A stretch of 64,000 bases of DNA from Parathalassolituus penaei (lineage in GTDB: Bacteria > Pseudomonadota > Gammaproteobacteria > Pseudomonadales > Oceanobacteraceae). Where the stretch lies: positions 248,001 through 312,000 of the forward strand of contig NZ_JAPNOA010000056.1 in assembly GCF_026626885.1 (NCBI RefSeq). Reading direction: 5' to 3'. The position numbers and the translations under genes were made by a program. Under the pieces are notes generated by a model. It worked only from the letters and a program-made list of their open reading frames with translations, was not told where the DNA came from and did not search any database. Shown in pieces: positions 18,134 through 25,475 of this stretch. Position 1 is the stretch's first letter. Each line of letters begins with the position of its first letter.

Positions 18134-19657
18134 ATGACTGTCCGCACTCGCGTTGCGCCGTCACCAACCGGTGACCCACACGTAGGAACTGCCTACATTG
18201 CCCTGTTTAACCTGGCGTTTGCGCGTCAGCACGGTGGCCAGTTCCTGCTGCGAATCGAAGATACCGACCAGGTGCGCAGCACCTCTGAATCGGAACAGGC
18301 GATTCTCGACAGCTTGCGCTGGCTGGGACTGGAATGGGATGAAGGCCCGGATGTTGGCGGCCCTCACGGTCCATACCGTCAGAGCGAGCGTAGCGCCATT
18401 TATCAGGAACACGTTCAGATTCTGTTGGAGCGTGGTCACGCTTTCAAATGTTACCGTACTCCGGAAGAACTGGATCAGTTGCGTGCCGCCCGTGAAGCGG
18501 AGGGCAAACAAGGCGCTCTGAAGCCTGCTGACCTGATTCTGCCTGCCGATGAAATCGCCCGTCGCGAAGCCGAAGGTGTGCCATACGTTATTCGTATGAA
18601 TGTGCCAGCCGAAGGTGTTTGTGTCGTGAACGATTTGCTGCGTGGTGACATTGAGCTGGATTGGGCTCAGGTCGATGCACAGGTTCTGATGAAATCCGAC
18701 GGCCTGCCTACTTACCACCTGGCCAACGTGGTGGATGACCATCTGATGGAAATCACCCACGTGATTCGTGGTGAGGAATGGATCAACTCTGCACCGAAAC
18801 ACAAGCTTCTGTACGAATACTTCGGTTGGGATATGCCACAGTTGTGCCACATGCCACTGCTGCGTAATCCGGACAAAACCAAGCTGAGCAAGCGCAAAAA
18901 CCCGACGTCCATCATGTTCTACGAGCGTATGGGCTTTATGCCGGAAGCGCTGCTGAACTATCTGGGTCGTATGGGATGGTCCATGCCGGATGAGCGTGAA
19001 CAGTTCGCCCTGACTGACATGATCGCCAATTTCGATATCAACCGTGTGTCCCTGGGTGGTCCGGTGTTTGATATGGAAAAACTGCGCTGGCTGAACAGCC
19101 TGTGGCTGCGTGGTCTGACGCCGGAGCAATTCTGTGAGCGTTTTGCTTCCTGGGGTCTGAAGCCTGAACGTATGCTGGCCATGGTTCCTCATGTACAGCC
19201 ACGTGTTGAAGTGTTCTCCGACGTAGCTCCGCTGGCGGGTCACTTCCTGGCGGGTCTGCCTGCCCTGACAGCTGCCCAGTTTGAACACAAGGCCTATGAC
19301 GAAGAGAAGCTGCTGACCACCCTGCAATTTGGTCTGTGGCAGCTGGAAGCGATCCGTTTCTGGAATCGCTCTGAAATCGAAACCCGTCTGTTTGCACTGG
19401 CTGAAGTATTGGAACTGAAAGTACGTGATTTCCTGTTCCCGTTCTTTATTGCGATTGCTGGCACTTCGGCCACGATTTCGGTACTGGACTCCATGGTGCT
19501 GCTGGGCCCGGACATGAGCCGTTCCCGTCTGCGTAATGCCATTGAAGTTCTGGGTGGTGTTGGCAAGAAGCGCGTGAAGAAGATGGAAAAGGATTACCAG
19601 GCCGCTGTTGCTGCTATTGAAGCCAAACTGGCTGAGAAAGCGGCCGCGGCTGAGTAA
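18134..19657 (+). CDS. gltX: Glutamyl-tRNA synthetase
   Basis: The 507-aa class I synthetase charges tRNA-Glu. The HIGH-type motif appears as [13 protein letters not shown] near residue 10 and the KMSKS-type motif as KLSKRK near residue 250. GPYRQSER and [11 protein letters not shown] are other family landmarks, and the alpha-helical anticodon-binding region fills the C-terminal 150 residues. The C-terminus ends in an Ala/Lys-rich helix, slightly longer than in E. coli (471 aa). Two tRNA-Glu genes lie just downstream, each behind a tRNA-Ala; a terminator (19670-19706) separates them from gltX. Confidence 0.96.
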   Translation: MTVRTRVAPSPTGDPHVGTAYIALFNLAFARQHGGQFLLRIEDTDQVRSTSESEQAILDSLRWLGLEWDEGPDVGGPHGPYRQSERSAIYQEHVQILLERGHAFKCYRTPEELDQLRAAREAEGKQGALKPADLILPADEIARREAEGVPYVIRMNVPAEGVCVVNDLLRGDIELDWAQVDAQVLMKSDGLPTYHLANVVDDHLMEITHVIRGEEWINSAPKHKLLYEYFGWDMPQLCHMPLLRNPDKTKLSKRKNPTSIMFYERMGFMPEALLNYLGRMGWSMPDEREQFALTDMIANFDINRVSLGGPVFDMEKLRWLNSLWLRGLTPEQFCERFASWGLKPERMLAMVPHVQPRVEVFSDVAPLAGHFLAGLPALTAAQFEHKAYDEEKLLTTLQFGLWQLEAIRFWNRSEIETRLFALAEVLELKVRDFLFPFFIAIAGTSATISVLDSMVLLGPDMSRSRLRNAIEVLGGVGKKRVKKMEKDYQAAVAAIEAKLAEKAAAAE

Positions 19658-19669
19658 TCAGCGGGCAAC

Positions 19670-19706
19670 GGAGTAGGGCGATTTACGCCGCTACTCCGGC
19701 TTTTTT
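19670..19706 (+). terminator. Terminator after gltX
   Basis: The stem GGAGTAGGGCG / CGCCGCTACTCC (one bulged G) is followed, after GGC, by T6. Confidence 0.88.
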
Positions 19707-19735
19707 AAAAAGATCAGAATATTTTTAAAAAGTGT

Positions 19736-19764
19736 TTGACAGGCATAAAAGCCAAGCGTAATAT
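19736..19764 (+). promoter_or_regulatory. Promoter of first tRNA-Ala/Glu pair
   Basis: TTGACA (19736-19741), a 17-bp spacer and TAATAT (19759-19764), with a GC discriminator (gcgtgc), lie 21 bp before tRNA-Ala. Confidence 0.85.
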
Positions 19765-19785
19765 GCGTGCACGTTCTGAGAACAA

Positions 19786-19861
19786 GGGGCCTTAGCTCAG
19801 CTGGGAGAGCGCAACACTGGCAGTGTTGAGGTCAGCGGTTCGATCCCGCTAGGCTCCACCA
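19786..19861 (+). tRNA. tRNA-Ala (GGC), copy 1
   Basis: 76 nt with acceptor stem GGGGCCT/AGGCTCC. It includes the G3-U70 wobble pair that is the alanine identity element. The anticodon loop CTGGCAG gives anticodon GGC, and CCA is encoded. Confidence 0.96.
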
Positions 19862-19878
19862 AATTCTCGATATGTCCT

Positions 19879-19954
19879 GTCCCCATCGTCTAGAGGCCTA
19901 GGACACCGCCCTTTCACGGCGGTAACAGGGGTTCGAATCCCCTTGGGGATGCCA
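19879..19954 (+). tRNA. tRNA-Glu (TTC), copy 1
   Basis: 76 nt with acceptor stem GTCCCCA/TGGGGAT, anticodon loop CTTTCAC (TTC), T arm GGTTCGAATCC, discriminator G and encoded CCA. It starts 17 bp after tRNA-Ala and is probably cut from the same transcript. Confidence 0.96.
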
Positions 19955-19999
19955 ATTAAACGGCATATGAAAGGATTGAGAAAGAGTCAAAATAATGAC

Positions 20000-20027
20000 T
20001 TGACAGAAACAGGACGTAGCGTATTAT
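20000..20027 (+). promoter_or_regulatory. Promoter of second tRNA-Ala/Glu pair
   Basis: TTGACA (20000-20005), a 16-bp spacer and TATTAT (20022-20027) lie 12 bp before the second tRNA-Ala. The sequence differs from the first pair's promoter except for the two boxes. Confidence 0.82.
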
Positions 20028-20039
20028 GCGCAAAAAATT

Positions 20040-20115
20040 GGGGCCTTAGCTCAGCTGGGAGAGCGCAACACTGGCAGTGTTGAGGTCAGCGGTTCGATCC
20101 CGCTAGGCTCCACCA
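20040..20115 (+). tRNA. tRNA-Ala (GGC), copy 2
   Basis: Identical in sequence to the copy at 19786, including the G3-U70 pair and encoded CCA, and followed by the same AAATTCTC linker. Confidence 0.96.
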
Positions 20116-20128
20116 AATTCTCAAGTGT

Positions 20129-20204
20129 GTCCCCATCGTCTAGAGGCCTAGGACACCGCCCTTTCACGGCGGTAACAGGGGTTCGAATCCCCTTGGGGAT
20201 GCCA
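20129..20204 (+). tRNA. tRNA-Glu (TTC), copy 2
   Basis: Identical to the copy at 19879; the spacer from tRNA-Ala is 13 bp instead of 17. Confidence 0.96.
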
Positions 20205-20214
20205 ATTTATTCAG

Positions 20215-20241
20215 AAAAAAGCGGGCTTTGCCCGCTTTTTT
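20215..20241 (+). terminator. Terminator of the tRNA cluster
   Basis: GCGGGC / GCCCGC with a TTT loop is flanked by A6 and followed by T6. Confidence 0.9.
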
Positions 20242-20316
20242 CGTTTCCGGGGTTTGTTCTGCATCTTCTGTCCGGATGTGGGTAGAATGGTGTTTTCTTC
20301 ACATAGAGAGATCATT

Positions 20317-20877
20317 ATGCAACCCGTTTCATCTGCCTTGTCGGCCAAGGCACAGGCGGTTCGCCTGGTTGTGTTCGATGTTGATGGTGTTCTGACCGAT
20401 GGCACGCTGACTTACGGTGCTGATGGTGAAGAACTGAAACACTTCAACGTCAAGGATGGCGTTGGTATCAAACTGCTTCAGGCGTTTGGTGTCGATACGG
20501 CCATTATTTCTGCCAAAAAATCCTCCGCGTTATCCCGTCGAGCCCATGACCTGGGCGTTAAGCATTTCTTCCCTGGTATCAAGGACAAATGGCCTTGCCT
20601 GCTGGAGTTGCTGGCCGAGCTGGAAGTCACTCCGGATGAAGTCTGTTATGTGGGTGATGACGTAATTGATCTCAAGGTCATGATGCGTGTGGGTCTTGCG
20701 GTTACGCCTGCCGATGGTTTCTGGATGGTGCGTGACAAGGCTCATCATGTAACAACGGCCGCTGGCGGTCGTGGTGTTGCCCGTGAAGTGGCGGACATGA
20801 TTCTCGGTAGTCGTATGTCGCTGGAAGAGGCTTATGTCAAAGCCATGTTGCCGGAGTTTGAGGTAGTTCGTCTGTGA
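20317..20877 (+). CDS. kdsC: 3-deoxy-D-manno-octulosonate 8-phosphate phosphatase
   Basis: The 186-residue HAD-family phosphatase removes phosphate from Kdo-8-P to give Kdo, for LPS and capsule linker. The catalytic motif DVDGVLTDG (Asp21, Asp23) is at the expected place. Ser in the AIISAKKSSA region and the late YVGDDVIDL motif complete the HAD set, and length matches the tetrameric C0 type without a cap domain. One variation is AIISAKKS where E. coli-type KdsC reads more like ITGRKS. The ATG at 20317 is chosen because homology begins just after it. The stop overlaps the next gene's GTG start. Confidence 0.92.
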   Translation: MQPVSSALSAKAQAVRLVVFDVDGVLTDGTLTYGADGEELKHFNVKDGVGIKLLQAFGVDTAIISAKKSSALSRRAHDLGVKHFFPGIKDKWPCLLELLAELEVTPDEVCYVGDDVIDLKVMMRVGLAVTPADGFWMVRDKAHHVTTAAGGRGVAREVADMILGSRMSLEEAYVKAMLPEFEVVRL

Positions 20878-21884
20878 AAAAAGCGTTGGTAACCGGTGCT
20901 GCCGGTTTTATTGGCTCTTATGTTTCCCGCCGACTGAACCAGATGGGTTATGAAGTGGTTGGGGTGGATAACCTCAACGACTACTATGATGTTTCCCTCA
21001 AGGAAGCGCGGCTCAAGTGGGTGGGTGAGTGTGATGGCTTCACGTTCAAAAAGGTGGAGCTGGGCAACAAGGCGGAAGTTGAAGCCTTGTTTGCCGAACA
21101 CCGTTTTGATCGCGTGGTGCATCTGGCCGCACAGGCCGGGGTGCGTTATTCGCTGATTAACCCGGATGCTTACGTAAACAGCAACATGATCGGCTTTGTG
21201 AATATCCTCGAAGCCTGTCGCCATGCCTCTGTTCCTCACCTGGTATATGCCTCCTCCAGCTCCGTGTATGGCCTTAACAGCAAGTTGCCGTTTGCCACCT
21301 CGGACAGTGTTGATCATCCGGTATCCCTGTATGCGGCGTCCAAAAAAGCCAATGAGCTGATGGCGCATACTTATTCCCATTTGTTCCGGTTGCCAACCAC
21401 TGGCCTGCGCTTCTTCACCGTGTATGGTCCGTGGGGGCGTCCGGATATGGCTGCGTATTCGTTTACCCGCGATATTCTGGCTGGCAAGACCATCAACGTG
21501 TTTAACCACGGTCGTATGCGCCGCGATTTCACCTACATCGATGACATCGTTGAAGGGGTGGTGCGAGTGGTGGAAAACATCCCGCAGGCCGATGCCAGCT
21601 GGACCGTTGAAACCGGCGATCCAAGCCGCAGTTCCGCACCTTACAAGGTCTACAATATTGGTAATCACAACAGTGTGGAGCTGGGTGACTTTATCAGTAC
21701 GCTGGAAAATGCGCTGGGTAAAAAAGCCATTATCAATTATCAGGATATGCAGCCGGGTGATGTGGTCGCGACCCATGCCAATGTTGATGACCTGATGGCG
21801 GATGTCGGATTTGCACCGGATACTCCGCTGGCATCCGGTCTGGGCCGCTTTGTTGATTGGTATCGTCAGTTTTACGGTGTCTGA
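20874..21884 (+). CDS. NAD-dependent nucleotide-sugar epimerase, probable UDP-glucuronate 4-epimerase
   Basis: This 336-aa extended short-chain dehydrogenase probably converts UDP-glucuronate to UDP-galacturonate. The Rossmann motif is GAAGFIGSYV (about 7-16), followed by DNLNDYYDVSLKEARL, which is characteristic of the glucuronate epimerase group. ASSSSVYG and the catalytic YAASKKANE are present. Translation starts at a GTG overlapping the kdsC stop (20874-20877), giving tight coupling to Kdo synthesis. The product would feed a surface polysaccharide. UDP-glucose epimerase activity is a less likely alternative. Confidence 0.85.
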   Translation: MKKALVTGAAGFIGSYVSRRLNQMGYEVVGVDNLNDYYDVSLKEARLKWVGECDGFTFKKVELGNKAEVEALFAEHRFDRVVHLAAQAGVRYSLINPDAYVNSNMIGFVNILEACRHASVPHLVYASSSSVYGLNSKLPFATSDSVDHPVSLYAASKKANELMAHTYSHLFRLPTTGLRFFTVYGPWGRPDMAAYSFTRDILAGKTINVFNHGRMRRDFTYIDDIVEGVVRVVENIPQADASWTVETGDPSRSSAPYKVYNIGNHNSVELGDFISTLENALGKKAIINYQDMQPGDVVATHANVDDLMADVGFAPDTPLASGLGRFVDWYRQFYGV

Positions 21885-21916
21885 ACCTGTTCCTGAACCT
21901 GTTCCTGAATCTGTTA
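21881..21916 (+). repeat. 12-bp tandem repeat before kdsB
   Basis: Three units, CTGAACCTGTTC twice and CTGAATCTGTTA once, start at the epimerase stop codon and fill the gap before kdsB. The unit length keeps the kdsB frame open through the repeat, so unit changes would not create a frameshift. Confidence 0.8.
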
Positions 21917-21927
21917 CGGAAAACCTT

Positions 21928-22695
21928 ATGAACCAGTACAAGATTGTTATTCCAGCCCGTTATGCTTCCAGTCGTCTGCCTGGCAAACCACTGATCAACC
22001 TGGCTGGCAAGCCGATGATCCAGCACGTTTACGAACGTGCACTGGAAACCGGTGTAGAAGAAATTGTGATTGCCACTGACGACGAGCGTATTCGTGATGC
22101 GGCGCTGGCGTTTGGCGCTGATGTGGTGATGACCTCTCCTGATCATGAAAACGGCACTGAGCGTATTGCGGAAGTGGCTCGTATCAAGGGTTGGGCAGAT
22201 GACGTTGTGATCGTAAACCTTCAGGGTGATGAACCGCTGATTCCACGTTCACTGGTTGAGCTGACGGCCGCTGGCCTGCTGGATCATCCGGAAGCCGGTA
22301 TGAGTTCTGTGTGCACCCAGATCCAGCATGATCAGGATGCGTTTGATCCTAACGTTGTGAAAGTGGTGCTGAACCGTGCCGGGTTTGCCATGTATTTCAG
22401 CCGTGCCGCTATCCCGTGGGACCGTGACGGTTATAAGCAAGGCACAGGTGTGATGACCGCTAAAATGCCGGTATATCGTCACATTGGTATGTACGGCTAC
22501 CGCGTTTCCTTCCTGAATCAGTACACAGGTATGGAGGCCTGCCCGTTGGAAGGTACCGAGTCTCTGGAGCAGCTGCGCGCGCTCTGGTACGGCGTTGGTA
22601 TTCATATGAGTGTGATCGACAAAGCGCCGGGTCATGGTGTGGATACACCATCCGACGTTGAGCGTGTGGAAGCCCTGCTGAAGGCAATGGCCTGA
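21928..22695 (+). CDS. kdsB: CMP-Kdo synthetase (3-deoxy-manno-octulosonate cytidylyltransferase)
   Basis: The 255-aa enzyme activates Kdo with CTP to form CMP-Kdo, the donor for LPS core and for KpsS/KpsC. The nucleotide-binding start VIPARYASSRLPGKPL, the IVIATDDERI segment and NLQGDEPLIP are all in family positions. I start at ATG 21928, where homology begins; the frame stays open upstream to 21802 inside the epimerase gene and the tandem repeat, with no ribosome site there. The ribosome site for 21928 is weak (ACGGA), suggesting coupling to the upstream gene. Confidence 0.95.
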   Translation: MNQYKIVIPARYASSRLPGKPLINLAGKPMIQHVYERALETGVEEIVIATDDERIRDAALAFGADVVMTSPDHENGTERIAEVARIKGWADDVVIVNLQGDEPLIPRSLVELTAAGLLDHPEAGMSSVCTQIQHDQDAFDPNVVKVVLNRAGFAMYFSRAAIPWDRDGYKQGTGVMTAKMPVYRHIGMYGYRVSFLNQYTGMEACPLEGTESLEQLRALWYGVGIHMSVIDKAPGHGVDTPSDVERVEALLKAMA

Positions 22696-22767
22696 TTCAG
22701 CAACGGCACATAATCAGGATAATGTCCGGGCCGGATGCCCTTATGTGTATCTGTGGAGGCTGGCGTG

Positions 22768-23232
22768 ATGAATAGCCGCGAAATTCAGGAGTGGTTCCAT
22801 CGTCGTACTCTCAGCGAATTGCTGGGGTATGCGGGATTGCTTCCGTTTGGCGGAGCAGTTGTGGGAGCCCTGTTCGGGTTTTCCTCTGCTGTAGCGTTTT
22901 TTATTTCCTATTCGGCAATGATTCTGGTGTTTATGGCCGGGGCTTGCTGGGGCGTTGCTCAGGCGCGTTCCATGGAGGCTGGAAAGCTGCCGTTATTGTT
23001 GTCGATCGGGGTATTCTGGTTGGCGCTGGCGGCCTGGTTGTTGTCGGCTTTGTTGCCAGACTCGATTGTGCTGCCGATGCTGCTGTTGGGTTTTTTGGGA
23101 TTGTATGCGCTGGAAACCCAGCCGTTGTTTCAGAATGCCTACGACTCGCGTTATTCCCGCTTGCGCTCGGTGCTGACTCTGGTGGTTGCGGGTGCTCATG
23201 TGCTGATGTTTCTGCTGGTGCCGGTGGGCTGA
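22768..23232 (+). CDS. DUF3429 family membrane protein
   Basis: The 154-residue inner-membrane protein has about five hydrophobic segments (about 20-40, 45-68, 77-95, 97-115 and 130-150). It matches my recollection of the DUF3429 family (LLGYAGLLPFGG start, GACWGVAQA centre, FLGLYALETQPLF). GGAGG (22754-22758) is 9 nt before the ATG. Function is unknown. It follows kdsB on the same strand by 72 bp and is closed by a strong bidirectional terminator. Confidence 0.75.
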   Translation: MNSREIQEWFHRRTLSELLGYAGLLPFGGAVVGALFGFSSAVAFFISYSAMILVFMAGACWGVAQARSMEAGKLPLLLSIGVFWLALAAWLLSALLPDSIVLPMLLLGFLGLYALETQPLFQNAYDSRYSRLRSVLTLVVAGAHVLMFLLVPVG

Positions 23233-23252
23233 TTGTAACGGTCGACTGTTAT

Positions 23253-23290
23253 CCAATAAAAAACCCTGCCACGGCAGGGTTTTTTATTGG
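23253..23290. terminator. Bidirectional terminator, 18-bp perfect inverted repeat
   Basis: CCAATAAAAAACCCTGCC (23253-23270) is the exact reverse complement of 23273-23290. The A-run and T-run make it work for the gene on each side. Confidence 0.92.
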
Positions 23291-23319
23291 ATGTATTTAT
23301 TGGGTGTAGCAGACGAATA

Positions 23320-23625
23320 TCAGTGCAGGTCGTCCTGCTGCTGGAACTGGTTTACTTCGTCATCGGTCAGGTAGTGCAGGCAATCGCCACCCAGAATCCA
23401 CAGCAGCTCGCGGTCTACGGCCGGTGCCAGTTGCGGATTAAACATCATCAGGCTGGCCAGCCACTGACAGGCATCCTGCCAGGCGTTGGTGTTGTGCTCC
23501 TGCAGCTGGATGATGAGGTTTTGCAGCTGATCAAGTTGCTCCTGATCGATAAAACCACCCTGTTGGGCGGCCGTCAGACGACCTGCCAGTGCTTGCATGT
23601 AGCCGATTGGACCATCAACCCTCAT
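23320..23625 (-). CDS. Conserved hypothetical protein (about 100 aa)
   Basis: The 101-residue soluble protein is predicted to be mostly helical, Gln-rich and acidic. From memory it resembles the short PA2817-type proteins of pseudomonads, but this is weak. ATG at 23625 follows GCGGAG. No catalytic pattern or membrane segment is visible. It shares the terminator at 23253-23290 with the opposite-strand gene and lies just downstream of the broken TonB receptor. Confidence 0.65.
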   Translation of the reverse strand: MRVDGPIGYMQALAGRLTAAQQGGFIDQEQLDQLQNLIIQLQEHNTNAWQDACQWLASLMMFNPQLAPAVDRELLWILGGDCLHYLTDDEVNQFQQQDDLH

Positions 23626-23678
23626 AACGTCTCCGCGCAAAAATCAAAACGCTATTCTAGCAGAAGCCATTGGTGGGA

Positions 23679-24666
23679 TTACCAGTCGATGCGCCAATCC
23701 GCTTGCCATAACCAGCGCGGGTTGTGCTGGTACATCACGGTGTCAGCATCGTAACGGCTGGTGAGGGCCCAGTTACCCAGCGGAGTGTCGATCCCGTAGC
23801 TGCGCAGTTGCCATTCGCTATCGCGATTTTCCTGTTGCCACTCCGGCATCAGATGGTCGCCCGTATTGGTCAGAACCTCGGAGTCCTGCTGGATGCTGGC
23901 GTTGGAGTTGCCTTCCTGCTGGTTAAGGTTGCGATCGGCCTCAACGTTCAGGCGATTGTTGGCGTCCGGACGCAGCTGCGCTTGCCAGTTGGCGGCTTTG
24001 GTCTGGCTGAGGTCAGGAGGGTTGTCATTGTCGTGATAACCACCGAACTCCCCTACACGTTGTCCCCACAGGCTTAGACGTTGATCGAAGCCTTCACGAC
24101 TGGAGGCCAGTGACGCATAACCCTGACGCCCCTGATCGGACTGATAGTGAGCAGCGAGGGCAATGCGGCTGGAGTCGGCCGGATGTAGGGTAAAAATATG
24201 GATCATGCCCTGAAAGGCGTTAAAACCGTAGGAGACGCTGCCCGGTCCGCGGGTAATCTCGATGCGATCTACGTCTTCTATCGCAATGTCGAGCTGCTGC
24301 CAGTCGATCTGGGAAAGCGTCGCTTTGTAACGTGCCTGACCGTCCACCAGAACCTCAAGGCGGCGGAACAGATTCAGTTCTCCGCTATGGCAAACAACGC
24401 GGTTGCGTCGAGTCGGGGCTGCGTGCCGTAAACATGTCCGGCACGTAGGTGAAAATGTCGCTGAATTCGTGAATGCCCCATTGGCGTAACTGGTCGGTGG
24501 TAATGACGGTGACGGCGGCGGGAGTTTCCGAGAGAGGCTCCGACAGGCGCATGGGCGTCAGAACCTCCGGCATTGGCATGTCGAAGTCGTCGTTGGCTGA
24601 GGCGGGGCTAGCCGCCAAAATGGTCAGGGCCAACACTCCGGCAGGCCGTCGAAGGGACGGAAACAA
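23679..24666 (-). pseudogene. Broken TonB-dependent receptor (frameshift and barrel deletion)
   Basis: The N-terminal piece (24385-24666) has a signal peptide ending ASPASA and the start of a plug domain (TPAAVTVITTDQLRQWG, DIFTYVPDMF). It then runs into a stop. A different frame continues with VVCHSGELNLF, LEVLVDGQARY and IEDVDRIEITRGPGSVSYG, the rest of the plug. One extra base near 24395-24405 explains the shift. After the plug only about 190 residues remain, enough for perhaps eight barrel strands instead of 22, yet the protein ends in Trp as true outer-membrane barrels do. An internal deletion is therefore likely. Original ligand unknown. Confidence 0.85.
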
Positions 24667-24830
24667 CGTTTTCTCTCGCTATCCAATGGGGTGTTTTGTA
24701 GGTCGTTTATAACGAACAACGGCTGTTCAGCGAAAGATTTTACACAGGAATGGCCCGTTTTGTCTGAAACCCTGCGCATTGATAACAATCCTGCAGGGTT
24801 TCCGACGAGCTGTGTCGCAAGTGGGCAGGG

Positions 24831-25292
24831 TCAGAGCAGGGCGGACTCGATGTCCTTGACGTTTTCCATCACCACAAACGTACTGGTCTGGGTTACATAG
24901 GGCAGGGAGGAGATCTTTTCGCCTAATACTGCCCGGTAAGAATCCATATCCGAAGTGCGTACTTTCAAAAGGTAATCGAAGTTGGCCGCTGTCATGTGGC
25001 ATTGTTCGATTTCGGGAACCAGGCGGACGGCTTCGTTAAACGCCTGCAGGGCACGAGTACGGGTATCACTGAGTGAAACCTGAACAAACGCCACGTATTT
25101 GGTGCCCAGTTTCTTCTGATCAATCAGGGCGATATAGCCCAGAATGTAGCCCTGTTCCTCCAGACGTTTCATACGAATCTGGCATGGAGTCTTGGATAGG
25201 CCAACGCGGGATGCCAGTTCCGTAACGGTGATGCGAGCGTTTTTCTGCAGCTCGCGGAGAATGGCCATATCAAGTTTGTCGAGATTTTCCAA
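24831..25292 (-). CDS. Lrp/AsnC-family transcriptional regulator
   Basis: The 153-aa amino-acid-responsive regulator has an N-terminal winged HTH (about 5-60: LDMAILRELQKNARITVTE, LASRVGLSKTPC) and a RAM effector-binding domain (about 68-150). I choose a TTG start at 25292, since AGGAAAAGG (25297-25305) lies directly before it and the product then begins MENLDKLD, normal for the family. A GTG at 25355 would add 21 non-conserved residues. It is divergent from the glutamate dehydrogenase gene and 4.5 kb from putP-putA. Lrp-type PutR activators of proline catabolism are known in other proteobacteria, so control of this block is a reasonable inference. Confidence 0.9.
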   Translation of the reverse strand: MENLDKLDMAILRELQKNARITVTELASRVGLSKTPCQIRMKRLEEQGYILGYIALIDQKKLGTKYVAFVQVSLSDTRTRALQAFNEAVRLVPEIEQCHMTAANFDYLLKVRTSDMDSYRAVLGEKISSLPYVTQTSTFVVMENVKDIESALL

Positions 25293-25377
25293 AATGCCTT
25301 TTCCTGACTGATTGGCTAGTGTTATCGCCGATATTCTTACACACAAATAAATCACTTGGCTGCAATACTTCGGTACT

Positions 25378-25395
25378 AAAGGAAATTCGACTTCT
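25378..25395 (+). promoter_or_regulatory. Putative operator motif, lrp-gdh divergent region
   Basis: AAAGGAAATTCGACTTCT lies between the divergent regulator and gdh genes. Near copies occur before putP (29424) and twice before putA (31627, 31719). The form AAAG-N-AAA-WW-CGACTT is an imperfect palindrome with AT-rich centre, as Lrp/AsnC sites usually are. Confidence 0.5.
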
Positions 25396-25475
25396 GGCTC
25401 CGGGTTAGACTGACGTCGCCGAAACTCAATCCCCGAGTTTCCGAACCCCCTATGGCATCAAGGAGCCTGTTTATC

